A stretch of DNA of 41,313 nt, taken from Chloroflexota bacterium (lineage in GTDB: Bacteria > Chloroflexota > Anaerolineae > Anaerolineales > E44-bin32). The notes under the pieces were generated by a model. That model worked only from the letters and a program-made list of their open reading frames with translations. It was not told the DNA's origin and searched no databases. Shown one piece after another: positions 15,881 to 24,240 of the stretch. The stretch spans positions 1 to 41,313 of the forward strand of contig JADFRG010000025.1 in assembly GCA_022561385.1 (NCBI GenBank), written 5' to 3'. The translations under genes and the position numbers were made by a program. Position 1 is the first letter of the stretch, and each line of letters begins with the position of its first letter.

Positions 15881-16150
15881 ACTTCGCTCTCTCCGTCTTG
15901 TCTGCCTGATTTCGTGCACTCCTATCAACCACCAGCACCCCTCGTTAATGCGGTCGGATGGATCGGAGGCCCATTGGAGCATGGCCCCGGCCCCGTCCTG
16001 CGCCTCCTCAAGGATCCCAAGCGGCACCTTAATAACATCCACTCAATACTTGAATGAGGTCGTTTTCTGCCACGGCAGCTGGGGCGGGTCGTGATTCCCC
16101 AGATCGAGTCGCGGTAGATTCCGATCCCACGGCCTTCCCAGATGCGGGGC
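15881..16150. other. Gap between rhomboid and acyltransferase genes
   Basis: No gene was recognised. A minus-strand open frame from a GTG at 16042 begins VIKVPLGILEEAQDGAG but runs 150 bases into the rhomboid 3' end and has no good ribosome-binding site. No terminator hairpin with a T-run was seen after the rhomboid stop. Confidence 0.35.
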
Positions 16151-16156
16151 TATAAT
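16151..16156 (+). promoter_or_regulatory. -10 box for the acyltransferase gene
   Basis: A perfect TATAAT twelve bases before the ATG at 16169; no clear -35. The predicted leader is about six bases. Confidence 0.5.
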
Positions 16157-16168
16157 GAGCTCCGCCCC

Positions 16169-17074
16169 ATGACAGAAACTAAATACGCCAGCGTCCAGGA
16201 GCTCATGTATGAGCTTTCGCGGGAGATCTGGAAGGTGCTTGGCCTGGCTCCCGACACTCGGCTGCAGCACCTGCTGAACCCGCTGCTCTGGCCGCCCTTG
16301 CGCCGATTTTCAGAGTGGGCTGCCAAATTCGATCGGACCGTGGGCGATGCCGGCTTCCAGGAGGCCGCGCAGGAGCTGCTGCCGCGGCTCGTGAATCATC
16401 TTGAAGTTGCGGGCAGGCAGGAAGTCCCCACCAGCGGGCCGCTACTTGTCGTGGCTAACCATCCCGGCGCGGCGGACGGGATAGCCATCGCGGCGAGCCT
16501 GCCGCGCGATGACTTGAAGATTGTGGTGAGCGGTCTGCCGTTCATTCGCAGCCTGCCAAACTCGGCGCAGCACTTCATTTATACCGATCCCCTCGAACCG
16601 TACAAACGTATGGAAGTGGTCCGGTCTAGCGTTCGCCATCTGCGGGACGGAGGCGCGCTGCTCATCTTTCCCAGAGGCAAGGTGGAGCCGGATCCGGCCT
16701 GGCTTCCAGGCGCGCCGGAATCGTTATCTCGCTGGTCGCCCAGTATGGGACTGATCGCACGCGCGGTCCCGGAGGTGAACATCGTAACGACGATCATCAG
16801 CGGAGTCCTTGCTAGAGCGAGCCTTCGCAACCCGGTGACGCGGTGGCCGAAGGATCCCCGGCAGCGCCAGCAGCTGGCCGAGATCGTTCAGATCATCCGG
16901 CAGGCGCTATTTCCACATGGAATTTCGGTCCTTACCCGCTTGAGTTTCGGGAAACCGATCGTGGCTGGAGACCGAGAGCCGCGCGAACTGACGCGCGAGA
17001 TTGTGGACTACGCGAAACAATTGCTCAACGACCACCTGACCCGAGCAGGTGGCGCGATTGGGGCCGCCTCCTGA
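16169..17074 (+). CDS. PlsC-like glycerolipid acyltransferase
   Basis: A 301-residue protein of the lysophosphatidate acyltransferase (PlsC) superfamily, which moves an acyl group onto a glycerophosphate-type acceptor at the membrane. The catalytic HX4D box is present as NHPGAAD (H98, D103). FPRGK (167-171) matches the second PlsC block (usually FPEGxR), and SGLPFIRSLP precedes it. About 90 residues before HX4D form an extra N-terminal region. The ATG at 16169 is chosen because TATAAT sits at 16151-16156, which would exclude the upstream ATG at 16142. It overlaps the small gene at 17049 by 26 bases and precedes the SLC13 permease, so the three may share a transcript. Confidence 0.82.
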   Translation: MTETKYASVQELMYELSREIWKVLGLAPDTRLQHLLNPLLWPPLRRFSEWAAKFDRTVGDAGFQEAAQELLPRLVNHLEVAGRQEVPTSGPLLVVANHPGAADGIAIAASLPRDDLKIVVSGLPFIRSLPNSAQHFIYTDPLEPYKRMEVVRSSVRHLRDGGALLIFPRGKVEPDPAWLPGAPESLSRWSPSMGLIARAVPEVNIVTTIISGVLARASLRNPVTRWPKDPRQRQQLAEIVQIIRQALFPHGISVLTRLSFGKPIVAGDREPRELTREIVDYAKQLLNDHLTRAGGAIGAAS

Positions 17075-17198
17075 AATCATCGTCGACGAGGAGGGCTACG
17101 TCCGCCGATGGGACCGACGTACAACTACCGATATCGTTATGCAAATTGACGATCCGGGTAACGCTCCGGCGCAAGGCTTCGCATTTCCCTTCGGATAA
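17049..17198 (+). CDS. Unrecognised 49-residue protein between acyltransferase and permease
   Basis: A short open frame starts at GTG 17049, inside the last 26 bases of the acyltransferase gene, and ends with TAA nine bases before the permease ATG. The product begins MARLGPPPEIIVDEEGY, continues VRRWDRRTTTDIVMQIDDP and ends GFAFPFG. Codon usage matches the neighbours and shifts frame cleanly at the acyltransferase stop, a good sign of real coding. It is hydrophilic with no signal peptide or cysteine. A TTG at 17058 is another possible start. Its position between two membrane-associated proteins suggests a coupled accessory role, but no family is recognised. Confidence 0.55.
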   Translation: MARLGPPPEIIVDEEGYVRRWDRRTTTDIVMQIDDPGNAPAQGFAFPFG

Positions 17199-17207
17199 AG
17201 TAATCCA

Positions 17208-19550
17208 ATGACCTCTGAGATGGGCCTCGTTCTGGGCATTCTGTTCATCGCTTTTGTGCTGCTCGTCACCGAGATGGTCAGGATGGATGTGGTCGCGCTC
17301 ATGGTCCTGGGCGCGCTGGCGCTCACCGGACTGGTGACCGAAACCCAGGCGCTCTCCGGGTTCAGCAGCCCGGCGGTGGTGACCGTTTGGGCGGTTTTCA
17401 TTTTGAGCGGCGGCCTGACTCGGACGGGAGTGGCCAACATCCTGGGAGATCAGGTGTTCAAGCTGGCAGGCAGCAGCGAGCTGCGCATGATCGCGGTGAT
17501 CATGTTGACCGCCGGCATAATATCGGCCTTCCTGAACAATGTGGGCGTGGTGGCCCTGCTTCTCCCGGTCGTCATGGACCTGGCCCGACGAACTGGAACC
17601 GCCCCGTCCCGGTTGCTGATGCCGCTGGCGTTTGGTGCATTGCTGGGCGGCCTGACCACACTGATCGGCACCCCGGCCAACATCCTGATCAATCAGGCGC
17701 TGATCGAATTTGACTTAGAAGCCTTCGCGTTTTTTGACTATGCCCTGGTGGGGGTCCCGGTCATGCTGGCGGGGGTGGCTTTTATGGTGCTGCTGGGGAG
17801 GCATCTCCTGCCCCGTCGAGATGTAACCAAGAAATCTTCGGATGCCGATCTGGGCCTGATATTCGGATTCCAGGAACGTATGTGTTTTGTGAAAATTGGG
17901 GAGGGTTCGACTCTTGAGGGCCGCACCCTGGCCGCCAGTCGGCTGGGAGCCGCACTGGGCCTCAGCGTCCTGGCCATCTTGCGCGAAGATGGGCGCCACC
18001 TGTCGCCCGGACCAAGCGCCTTGCTGCACGCCGGCGACGATCTGATCGTCGAGGGCCGTCTCGATCGCCTGCAGGAGCTGCACGGCATCCACAATTTACA
18101 GGTCGACGAGCGGGCGGTAGATCTGGGGTCGCTCGTTTCTTCCAGTATAGATTTCGCAGAAATTCGGATCGCCCCCAGCTCGCCGCTGGTGGGTCGGACT
18201 CCGCTTCAAATCGGGTTCAGGCATCAATTCGGCGTGAACATTCTGGCGATTCGCCGAGACGGCACGATCTGGCATACCGCCTTGTCCGACCGAGCTCTGA
18301 CTGCGGAGGATCGCCTGTTGATCCAGGCCTCCCACAGGCAGCAAAAGTTCTTGCGCGGCATCCTCGAATTTCAGTCAATCGAGCCGATAAGCATCGAGAC
18401 TGTTCAGGAACGATATGAGCTTGAGCAACGCCTGCTGGCACTAAAAATCCCCGAGCGATCGAGCCTCTCGGGCAAAAGCCTGGAGGCCAGCCGATTGAGC
18501 GATGCCTTCGGTCTCTCGGTCCTGGGCATTGAGCGGAACGGCCAGACGAAGCTGGCCCCACAACCGGATGAAATCGTGGAGGCCGGGGATCGGCTGCTGG
18601 TGGAAGGTGGACCGGAGGATCTCGACGCCCTGCGCGGGCTTAGAGATCTTATTGTCGACCTGGACCGGACCATCGATGTGGAGATGCTTGAGGACGATCG
18701 GGTAGGCCTGGCCGGCGTCGTGCTCTCGCCTTCCTCGACCCTCGATGGCAAAACGCTGCGACAGATTCACTTCCGCGACAAGTACGGATTGAGCGTGTTG
18801 GCCATCTGGCGCGGCGGAACGCCCCACCGATCGGAGCTGCGAGACTTCCCTTTTAAATTTGGTGACGCCCTGCTGCTCTACGGATCCCGAGACCGGTTGA
18901 AGGTCCTTGGCAGCGAACCCGACTTCCTGGTGCTGACTCAGGAGGCGCAAGAGGCGCCGCGCCTCTCGAAAGCGCCGGTGGCGGCGTTGATCATGGCGGC
19001 GGTGCTCCTTCCGGTGATCGTAGGCTGGGTGCCCATCGCCATTGCGGCGATCGTCGGAGCCACCGCCATGGTGCTCACGCGCTGTCTCACGATGGAGGAG
19101 GCCTACCGCTATATCGACTGGCGGGCGGTGTTTCTCATCGCGGGCATGCTGCCGCTGGGCATCGCCATGCAGCAGAGCGGCACTGCGGCTTTTATCGCCT
19201 CCCAGGTTGTGGGTTTGGTTGGGGATGCCGGCACCACTGCCGTCGTGACCGCGCTATTTGTCCTGACCGCCGCAACTTCGCAGATCATGCCCAACGCGGC
19301 CGTGACCGTCCTTATGGCGCCCATCGCCATCAACACCGCCGCCGACATGGGGATCTCGGTCCACGCGTTGGCGATGGTGATCGCGATCTCCGCCTCCGCC
19401 AGCTTCCTGAGCCCGGTCGCCCATCCGACCAACAGCCTGGTCATGGGCCCCGGTGGATACAAATTTAGCGACTACCTCAAGGTGGGCCTGCCGCTATCGG
19501 GGGTTGTGCTGATCGTCACGTTGATCGTTCTACCGATCTTCTGGTACTAA
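17208..19550 (+). CDS. SLC13-family permease with four RCK_C domains
   Basis: A 780-residue membrane transporter. Two membrane halves of the ArsB/NhaD/SLC13 (ion transporter) superfamily, residues 1-205 and about 590-780, carry the repeated signatures SAFLNNVGVVALLLP and ATSQIMPNAAVTVLMAP. Between them lie four RCK_C (TrkA-C) ligand-binding domains, about 225-290, 315-380, 405-470 and 497-565, each with 'L.G(R/K)(T/S)L..., fGLSVLAI.R, ..GD.L.v.G'. Most relatives carry two. Domains 1 and 3 resemble each other, as do 2 and 4, suggesting duplication of a pair. The protein would import anions or dicarboxylates with sodium, gated by a cytosolic ligand. The ATG at 17208 lacks a strong Shine-Dalgarno. 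Confidence 0.9.
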   Translation: MTSEMGLVLGILFIAFVLLVTEMVRMDVVALMVLGALALTGLVTETQALSGFSSPAVVTVWAVFILSGGLTRTGVANILGDQVFKLAGSSELRMIAVIMLTAGIISAFLNNVGVVALLLPVVMDLARRTGTAPSRLLMPLAFGALLGGLTTLIGTPANILINQALIEFDLEAFAFFDYALVGVPVMLAGVAFMVLLGRHLLPRRDVTKKSSDADLGLIFGFQERMCFVKIGEGSTLEGRTLAASRLGAALGLSVLAILREDGRHLSPGPSALLHAGDDLIVEGRLDRLQELHGIHNLQVDERAVDLGSLVSSSIDFAEIRIAPSSPLVGRTPLQIGFRHQFGVNILAIRRDGTIWHTALSDRALTAEDRLLIQASHRQQKFLRGILEFQSIEPISIETVQERYELEQRLLALKIPERSSLSGKSLEASRLSDAFGLSVLGIERNGQTKLAPQPDEIVEAGDRLLVEGGPEDLDALRGLRDLIVDLDRTIDVEMLEDDRVGLAGVVLSPSSTLDGKTLRQIHFRDKYGLSVLAIWRGGTPHRSELRDFPFKFGDALLLYGSRDRLKVLGSEPDFLVLTQEAQEAPRLSKAPVAALIMAAVLLPVIVGWVPIAIAAIVGATAMVLTRCLTMEEAYRYIDWRAVFLIAGMLPLGIAMQQSGTAAFIASQVVGLVGDAGTTAVVTALFVLTAATSQIMPNAAVTVLMAPIAINTAADMGISVHALAMVIAISASASFLSPVAHPTNSLVMGPGGYKFSDYLKVGLPLSGVVLIVTLIVLPIFWY

Positions 19551-19619
19551 CGCAGAGCACTTCCGACCTCGTTCATCGCCCCATCCATTCCGCTTCTCCC
19601 GTCGTTCCCTTGCGTCGAG

Positions 19620-19625
19620 TAGAAT
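19620..19625 (+). promoter_or_regulatory. -10 box for the metalloprotease gene
   Basis: TAGAAT eleven bases before the ATG at 19637. It lies inside the longer open frame that starts with TTG at 19610 and so argues for the later ATG. Confidence 0.45.
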
Positions 19626-19636
19626 TGGCGGTCGCC

Positions 19637-21637
19637 ATGGAAATCTTGAGAACGAGGCGTTTCTCCATCCCGCTAGCCGTTTTCGCCACGATTGTTGCCG
19701 CAAGCTGCGCAACCGCCTCGACCCCGTCACCTACGCTCGCGCCCTCCCCGACCCCAGCAGCAGCGGCATTTGCCCCGACGCCAACCGGACCCGCGATCCC
19801 CTCACCTGCGATTGAAGCCATCGAGGTCGATGCGGAGACACTCAGCCTACTGGAATCGGTAGAGGTTCCTTCAGCAAACCCGATCGACCTGGCCCGCAGG
19901 CTGAAGGGTCTGACGCAGGACATTCCGGAGACATTGGACCCGCCCGCCGCGCCGCTTAATCCAGGCGCCCGCGAGATTTTTCATGCCGGCAACCAGGACA
20001 CGAACGAACAGTTCGAGGTGCAAGCCACGCTTGAATACGTCACGGATCATGCCTATTTCTGGATCCAGGACGGGGTCGCCTTCGATGCCAACGATCTGGA
20101 GCGATTGGCAGAGACCTTCGAGAACCGCATCTATCCAACTACTCGCGAATTCTTCGGTAGCGAGTGGACTCCTGGAATCGACGGAGACCCTCACATCTAC
20201 CTCCTGTATGCGGGCGGCCTGGGGTTTGGGATCGCGGGATATTTTTCCTCGGTCGACTCGCTGCATCCGCTCGTGCGAGAGGACTCAAACGCCCACGAAA
20301 TGTTTTATCTCAACGCCGACAATCTGGACCTGGGCGAGGCTTTCACGTACCAGGTCCTGGCCCACGAGTTCCAGCACATGATTCATTGGAACCTCGATCG
20401 CGACGAGACCTCCTGGATCAATGAGGGGCTCTCCGAACTGGCAGTACACGTAAATGGCCTGGGTACGGCCCGCAACCATCCGCTCTACACCGATAATCCG
20501 GATCGTTCCCTTAACGACTGGGATCCAGACGATACCGGCCCCAATTATGGCGCGGCCTCGCTCTTCATGGTTTATTTTCTCGATCGGTTCGGCAAAGAGC
20601 TCACCCAGGATCTGGTGGCCCACCCGGCCAATGGCCTGACGAGCATCGATCGGGTGTTTGAGGAGGCAGGCCTTACGGATCCGATATCCGGAGATCCGAT
20701 CGGAGCCGACGAGGCCATTTTAGATTGGGTCATCGCCAATTATCTGAACGACGGTGACGTGGCGGACGGACGGTACTCGTATGGCGCATTCCCAGACCTT
20801 CGCCAGACGCGCGAGACGGAATTTCTCGAGGACTGCCCTGCCGGAGAGAAGGCGCGGCAGGTCAATCCTTACGGCGTGCACTACATTCGGCTGATCTGTG
20901 AGGGTGTGCGTATTTTGAAATTCGACGGCGCGGAGCAAACCACGGTTCTGGCGGTAGATCCTTTCTCGGGCGAATACAGCTTTTGGTCCAACAAAGGCGA
21001 CTCATCGAATATGCGGCTGACGCGGGCCTTTGATCTAACGGATGTCGGCGGCCCAGTCAGTCTAAGATTCCAGACCTGGTACGAGATCGAGGAGGACTGG
21101 GACTATGTCTTTTTGCTCGCCTCGCGGGACGGGGGCGCGACCTGGGACTTTCTTCGAACTCCCTCGGGCACCGACAGCAACCCGAACGGAAACAGCTTCG
21201 GTTGGGGGTACACCTCCAACACGCCCGACTCGCGGTGGATCGAGGAAACGGTGGATCTCTCGGAATATGCGGGTCAGGAGATCCTGCTTCGATTTGAGTA
21301 CCTGACCGACGCGGCCGTGAACGGCGAGGGAATGATGATCGACGACGTCTCCATACCGGAAATAGGTTACTTCACGGATTTCGAAATGGACGACGGCGGT
21401 TGGGAGGCGGAAGGCTGGGTGCGGATCCAAAACGTGTTGCCGCAGAGCTTCAAATTGGCCTGGATTTCGATGGAAGATGAGACGACGGTCGAATACATTC
21501 CGCTCGGGGTGAACAACACCGCCCAGATTCCGATCGACATCGGTGAGGGCGGGGCCGGCGTGTTGGTGATCGTGCCCACGACGCGTTTCACGCGCCAGCC
21601 CGCCAGCTATTCGTTCTCTTTCAGCGAGCCGCAATAG
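19637..21637 (+). CDS. Secreted zinc metalloprotease, gluzincin type with MAM-like C-terminus
   Basis: A 666-residue exported protein. A signal peptide ends in VAASC (lipobox-like, Cys 24), then a Thr/Pro-rich linker to about 60. The catalytic region holds HEFQH (243-247) and INEGLSELA with E263, the HExxH...E arrangement of gluzincins; zinc ligands H243, H247 and E263 and catalytic E244 are all present. Downstream, about residues 460-590, are repeated 'D-x-S, W-x-x-E, YAGQEILLRFEY, GMMIDDVSIPE' motifs of the immune-inhibitor-A/MAM-like beta-sandwich. It should degrade extracellular protein, either lipid-anchored or released. The ATG at 19637 is preferred over TTG 19610 because of the TAGAAT box and a proper signal peptide. 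Confidence 0.87.
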   Translation: MEILRTRRFSIPLAVFATIVAASCATASTPSPTLAPSPTPAAAAFAPTPTGPAIPSPAIEAIEVDAETLSLLESVEVPSANPIDLARRLKGLTQDIPETLDPPAAPLNPGAREIFHAGNQDTNEQFEVQATLEYVTDHAYFWIQDGVAFDANDLERLAETFENRIYPTTREFFGSEWTPGIDGDPHIYLLYAGGLGFGIAGYFSSVDSLHPLVREDSNAHEMFYLNADNLDLGEAFTYQVLAHEFQHMIHWNLDRDETSWINEGLSELAVHVNGLGTARNHPLYTDNPDRSLNDWDPDDTGPNYGAASLFMVYFLDRFGKELTQDLVAHPANGLTSIDRVFEEAGLTDPISGDPIGADEAILDWVIANYLNDGDVADGRYSYGAFPDLRQTRETEFLEDCPAGEKARQVNPYGVHYIRLICEGVRILKFDGAEQTTVLAVDPFSGEYSFWSNKGDSSNMRLTRAFDLTDVGGPVSLRFQTWYEIEEDWDYVFLLASRDGGATWDFLRTPSGTDSNPNGNSFGWGYTSNTPDSRWIEETVDLSEYAGQEILLRFEYLTDAAVNGEGMMIDDVSIPEIGYFTDFEMDDGGWEAEGWVRIQNVLPQSFKLAWISMEDETTVEYIPLGVNNTAQIPIDIGEGGAGVLVIVPTTRFTRQPASYSFSFSEPQ

Positions 21638-21735
21638 ATCGGGGAGAGTCGTAATTGCGCGGGGGTTAGCCGGGAGCAATAGGCAACTCGGGCTCAATGT
21701 ACTCGATAGCCCCCATCCCAGGTAAAGTTCGCCGT

Positions 21736-22527
21736 CTACTGCTCTTCGTACTCTGAGAGCGGAATGAAGTCGACCGCCTCAAGCCCCTTCTCAACCAGTG
21801 AACCGATGGGGTGCATCCCGATCACGGTGTGACCCTCCTTCAAGCCCGCCGCCAGGGCCATCCCGACCACCCGTCCGGTATGTAAGCTGACAATTGGCGA
21901 ACCGCTCATCGAGCCCGACTCGAAGGCTTCATCCATCACGGCCCAGGCCCCTTTTCGATCGGACTCCAAGATCGTTCCCCAGCGCGGTCCGTTCACGGCC
22001 CCAAAGCCCGGATAAAGCACGATTCGCTCGCCGGGTTGCGGGGTTCCACGCTCATCAGGCTCCAGGATCACGAATGCGGCCTCCCGCGCCCCATCCGCGA
22101 CTGCGAAAAGCACATAATCGTTGGTCAGGTCCATGCTGAACGTCCTGCGCTCCCCGGGCGCACCGTGGAACACACTCATCTGGAGCGAGGAATCCTCTTG
22201 AGAGCCGAACCGCACGCTCTGTAATGTGCCGGTCAGGTCGAAGCTGTGCGCTGCAGCGGCCGCCACTATCCCCCCAGAGGGCAGCCGAAATATGAATCCG
22301 CTGCCTGCGGGTTTGGGCTTCCTCCCCTCGTAGGTTGCGTAGGCTTCCATCCCTGGCCAGCCCACCGGCAGGTTTCCCCTGAGCGCGGTGATGGTGGGGG
22401 ATCGCGGTGTGGGGCCATAAGGAATACCCGGCAACAGTCGGGGCAGCGATCGATAGGCAGCAAAGGCAAGAATCGCCAGCGTGAGTAAAGCGAGCACCGT
22501 CCCGCGAAATACGAATTTCAAGTTCAT
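21736..22527 (-). CDS. Membrane-anchored trypsin-like serine protease homologue
   Basis: A 263-residue protein with an uncleaved N-terminal anchor (residues 8-26) and a chymotrypsin-fold domain outside the membrane. The triad can be placed at H94 (AAAHSFD, where TAAHC is usual), D137 (LTNDYVLFAV) and S208 (GSMSGSPIV, normally GxSGSP). GSGFIF at 76-81 is the usual first strand. All three residues are present, but the His motif is unusual, so activity is likely but not certain. It converges on the secreted metalloprotease gene and precedes no gene in its own direction. A PASTA lipoprotein gene ends 31 bases upstream on the same strand, so they may be co-transcribed. Confidence 0.72.
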   Translation of the reverse strand: MNLKFVFRGTVLALLTLAILAFAAYRSLPRLLPGIPYGPTPRSPTITALRGNLPVGWPGMEAYATYEGRKPKPAGSGFIFRLPSGGIVAAAAAHSFDLTGTLQSVRFGSQEDSSLQMSVFHGAPGERRTFSMDLTNDYVLFAVADGAREAAFVILEPDERGTPQPGERIVLYPGFGAVNGPRWGTILESDRKGAWAVMDEAFESGSMSGSPIVSLHTGRVVGMALAAGLKEGHTVIGMHPIGSLVEKGLEAVDFIPLSEYEEQ

Positions 22528-22558
22528 TTTTGGGAGGTTGGAGCGTGAATTACGAGCC

Positions 22559-23350
22559 TCACGCCTCGACTGGGATCACATACAGGCATCCCGCGTTTAC
22601 TGCGCCGTTGCTGTTGTCCAAATCGCGTTGAGTGATCGAAAAGGGGCCGAGCGCGAGCACGTAGCGCGCGGTGTACGGCGCTACGAAGTCCACCGTGTCT
22701 GTTTTGCTGTTGACAAAGGATTCGAGCAGGAACATCTGCGAGTCGAAAATGGAGGTTTGCCCGTACTTGAAGTCGGTACGGATCTCATACATTTGGTCCT
22801 GCTCCAGATCGACATAATAAAGCAGTCGGCCGCCGGTGGTAATCAGGCGCAGCGGATAACAAATTGTATTTACCAGCGCCGGTGGCGCCTGGAAGGTGCG
22901 GAAGAGAAACACGAGCCCGCCGGCCGGCTTTCCGCTACCGGGGAACGGGTTCTGGATGAGTACGGTCCCCGTGGGAAGGTCCAGGTCCAGCACGTCTCGG
23001 TAGACGAAGTTGAGTCCGCTGCGAATGATGAGATTTCGAGCGTCTCGATAATACATCCCGATAACGTCCGGGACCTCGACCCATCCTGCAGGCAGGGGCG
23101 TTTTGGTGAAGGTTGCGGTGGGAGTCGCCGTCGGCAACGGGGTCAAGCTCGGCGTGGCCGTGGGCACTGGGGTTGCGGTAGATGTAGGCTCCGGCGTATT
23201 TGTTTCGGTGGGTTTGGGCGTGTCTGACGGAGGAATAACCTCGACTGTGGGCTCGATGGGTTCGCCTGCGAGCCCTGCACAGGCGCTGGCTGCCAGGGAC
23301 AGCGCGGTGAGCAAAAGTAAGCGTCGCACAGGGATATGGGTCAAGCTCAT
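22559..23350 (-). CDS. PASTA-domain lipoprotein with Thr/Pro linker
   Basis: A 263-residue lipoprotein: signal peptide MSLTHIPVRRLLLLTALSL with lipobox SAC (Cys about 24), then about 60 residues of Pro/Thr-rich linker. One PASTA domain follows (VEVPDVIGMYYRDARNLIIR, ending NPFPGSGKPAGGLVFLF). A C-terminal domain of about 100 residues contains DLEQDQMYEIRTDFKYGQTSIFD and resembles pre-peptidase C-terminal-like beta-sandwiches. PASTA domains bind peptidoglycan or beta-lactam-like ligands, so a wall-associated sensor or scaffold is likely. The ATG at 23350 is chosen over 23485 because it starts a proper signal peptide; the longer form would run into the TerC 3' end. The TerC gene upstream ends 85 bases away. 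Confidence 0.78.
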   Translation of the reverse strand: MSLTHIPVRRLLLLTALSLAASACAGLAGEPIEPTVEVIPPSDTPKPTETNTPEPTSTATPVPTATPSLTPLPTATPTATFTKTPLPAGWVEVPDVIGMYYRDARNLIIRSGLNFVYRDVLDLDLPTGTVLIQNPFPGSGKPAGGLVFLFRTFQAPPALVNTICYPLRLITTGGRLLYYVDLEQDQMYEIRTDFKYGQTSIFDSQMFLLESFVNSKTDTVDFVAPYTARYVLALGPFSITQRDLDNSNGAVNAGCLYVIPVEA

Positions 23351-23435
23351 GGCGCAAGTCTGCGTCAGAGCTTGAATTGGCGCAAGCAGGGGGAAAATAA
23401 CGCGCGTCGCCTGACGATAATTAAACCGTTTGAGG

Positions 23436-24215
23436 TTAGCTCCTTGCCGGAGCCGCGGAGCCATCGCCTCCATTCCCTTCGACATAACGCTGACGCAGCT
23501 GAATCGGTTTTGCGGCCGGCCGCCGAATTCGCAGGTTGATCATTTCCACCAGCAGCGAGAAGAACATGGCGAAGTAAATGTAGCCTTTTGGAATTTCGAC
23601 ACCCAGACCTTCCGCCACCAGCGAGAACCCCACCAGCAGCAAGAAGCTGAGGGCCAGAATCTTGAGCGTCGGCCGCTCATTGACGAACTTGCTGATGGGC
23701 CCGGCGGCAACCAACATGATCAACACCGCAATTACCACGGCCGCCACCATGACCCCGATCTGATCGACCATGCCCACTGCGGTCAGCACCGAATCCAGGG
23801 AAAACACGATGTCCAGCAGGACGATTTGAATCAAAACCGCCCCAAAGGTCGCCGAAACCGCCGCCGAGCGGTAGCCCGCTTCGCTCTCAAGCTTGTCGTG
23901 AATTTCGTAGGTGGCTTTAGCCAGCAGAAACAGTCCGCCCGCGACGAGAATCAGGGCCTTGCCCGTCAGTTCGAATCCTAGCAGCGAGAACAGCGGCTCG
24001 GTCAGCCCCACCAGCCAGCTCAATGAGAAGAGCAGTCCGATGCGTACCAACATGGCCACCAGCAAACCCACCTTTCGGGCCCGGTCCTGTTGATGGCCGG
24101 GTAGTTTTCCCGCCAGAATCGAAATAAATATGATGTTGTCGATTCCCAAAACAATCTCGAGCGCGGTTAAAGTGAGCAGTGCTATCCAGATCTCGGGGTC
24201 GGTGAGCCATTCCAT
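23436..24215 (-). CDS. TerC-family integral membrane protein
   Basis: A 259-residue protein with seven predicted helices and the TerC hallmarks: LEIVLGIDNIIFISIL in the first helix, LDIVFSLDSVLTAVG in the middle, and GYIYFAMFFSLLVEM near the end. The paired acidic residues in helices 1 and 5 (GIDN, SLDS) are the metal-site candidates. TerC/Alx proteins are linked to manganese homeostasis and to loading metal onto exported enzymes, and were first named for tellurite resistance. A 25-base gap separates it from the aminotransferase gene upstream on the same strand, so they probably share a transcript. A TerB-like gene is divergent 1.4 kb away. Confidence 0.9.
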   Translation of the reverse strand: MEWLTDPEIWIALLTLTALEIVLGIDNIIFISILAGKLPGHQQDRARKVGLLVAMLVRIGLLFSLSWLVGLTEPLFSLLGFELTGKALILVAGGLFLLAKATYEIHDKLESEAGYRSAAVSATFGAVLIQIVLLDIVFSLDSVLTAVGMVDQIGVMVAAVVIAVLIMLVAAGPISKFVNERPTLKILALSFLLLVGFSLVAEGLGVEIPKGYIYFAMFFSLLVEMINLRIRRPAAKPIQLRQRYVEGNGGDGSAAPARS

Positions 24216-24240
24216 CTTGTCTACCCTTCTCTAGTGGCGA

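Noticed and set aside
15728..16042. Minus-strand frame after the rhomboid gene
   Set aside because: It overlaps 150 bases of the rhomboid gene, lacks a ribosome-binding site, and its second half has no protein-like composition.
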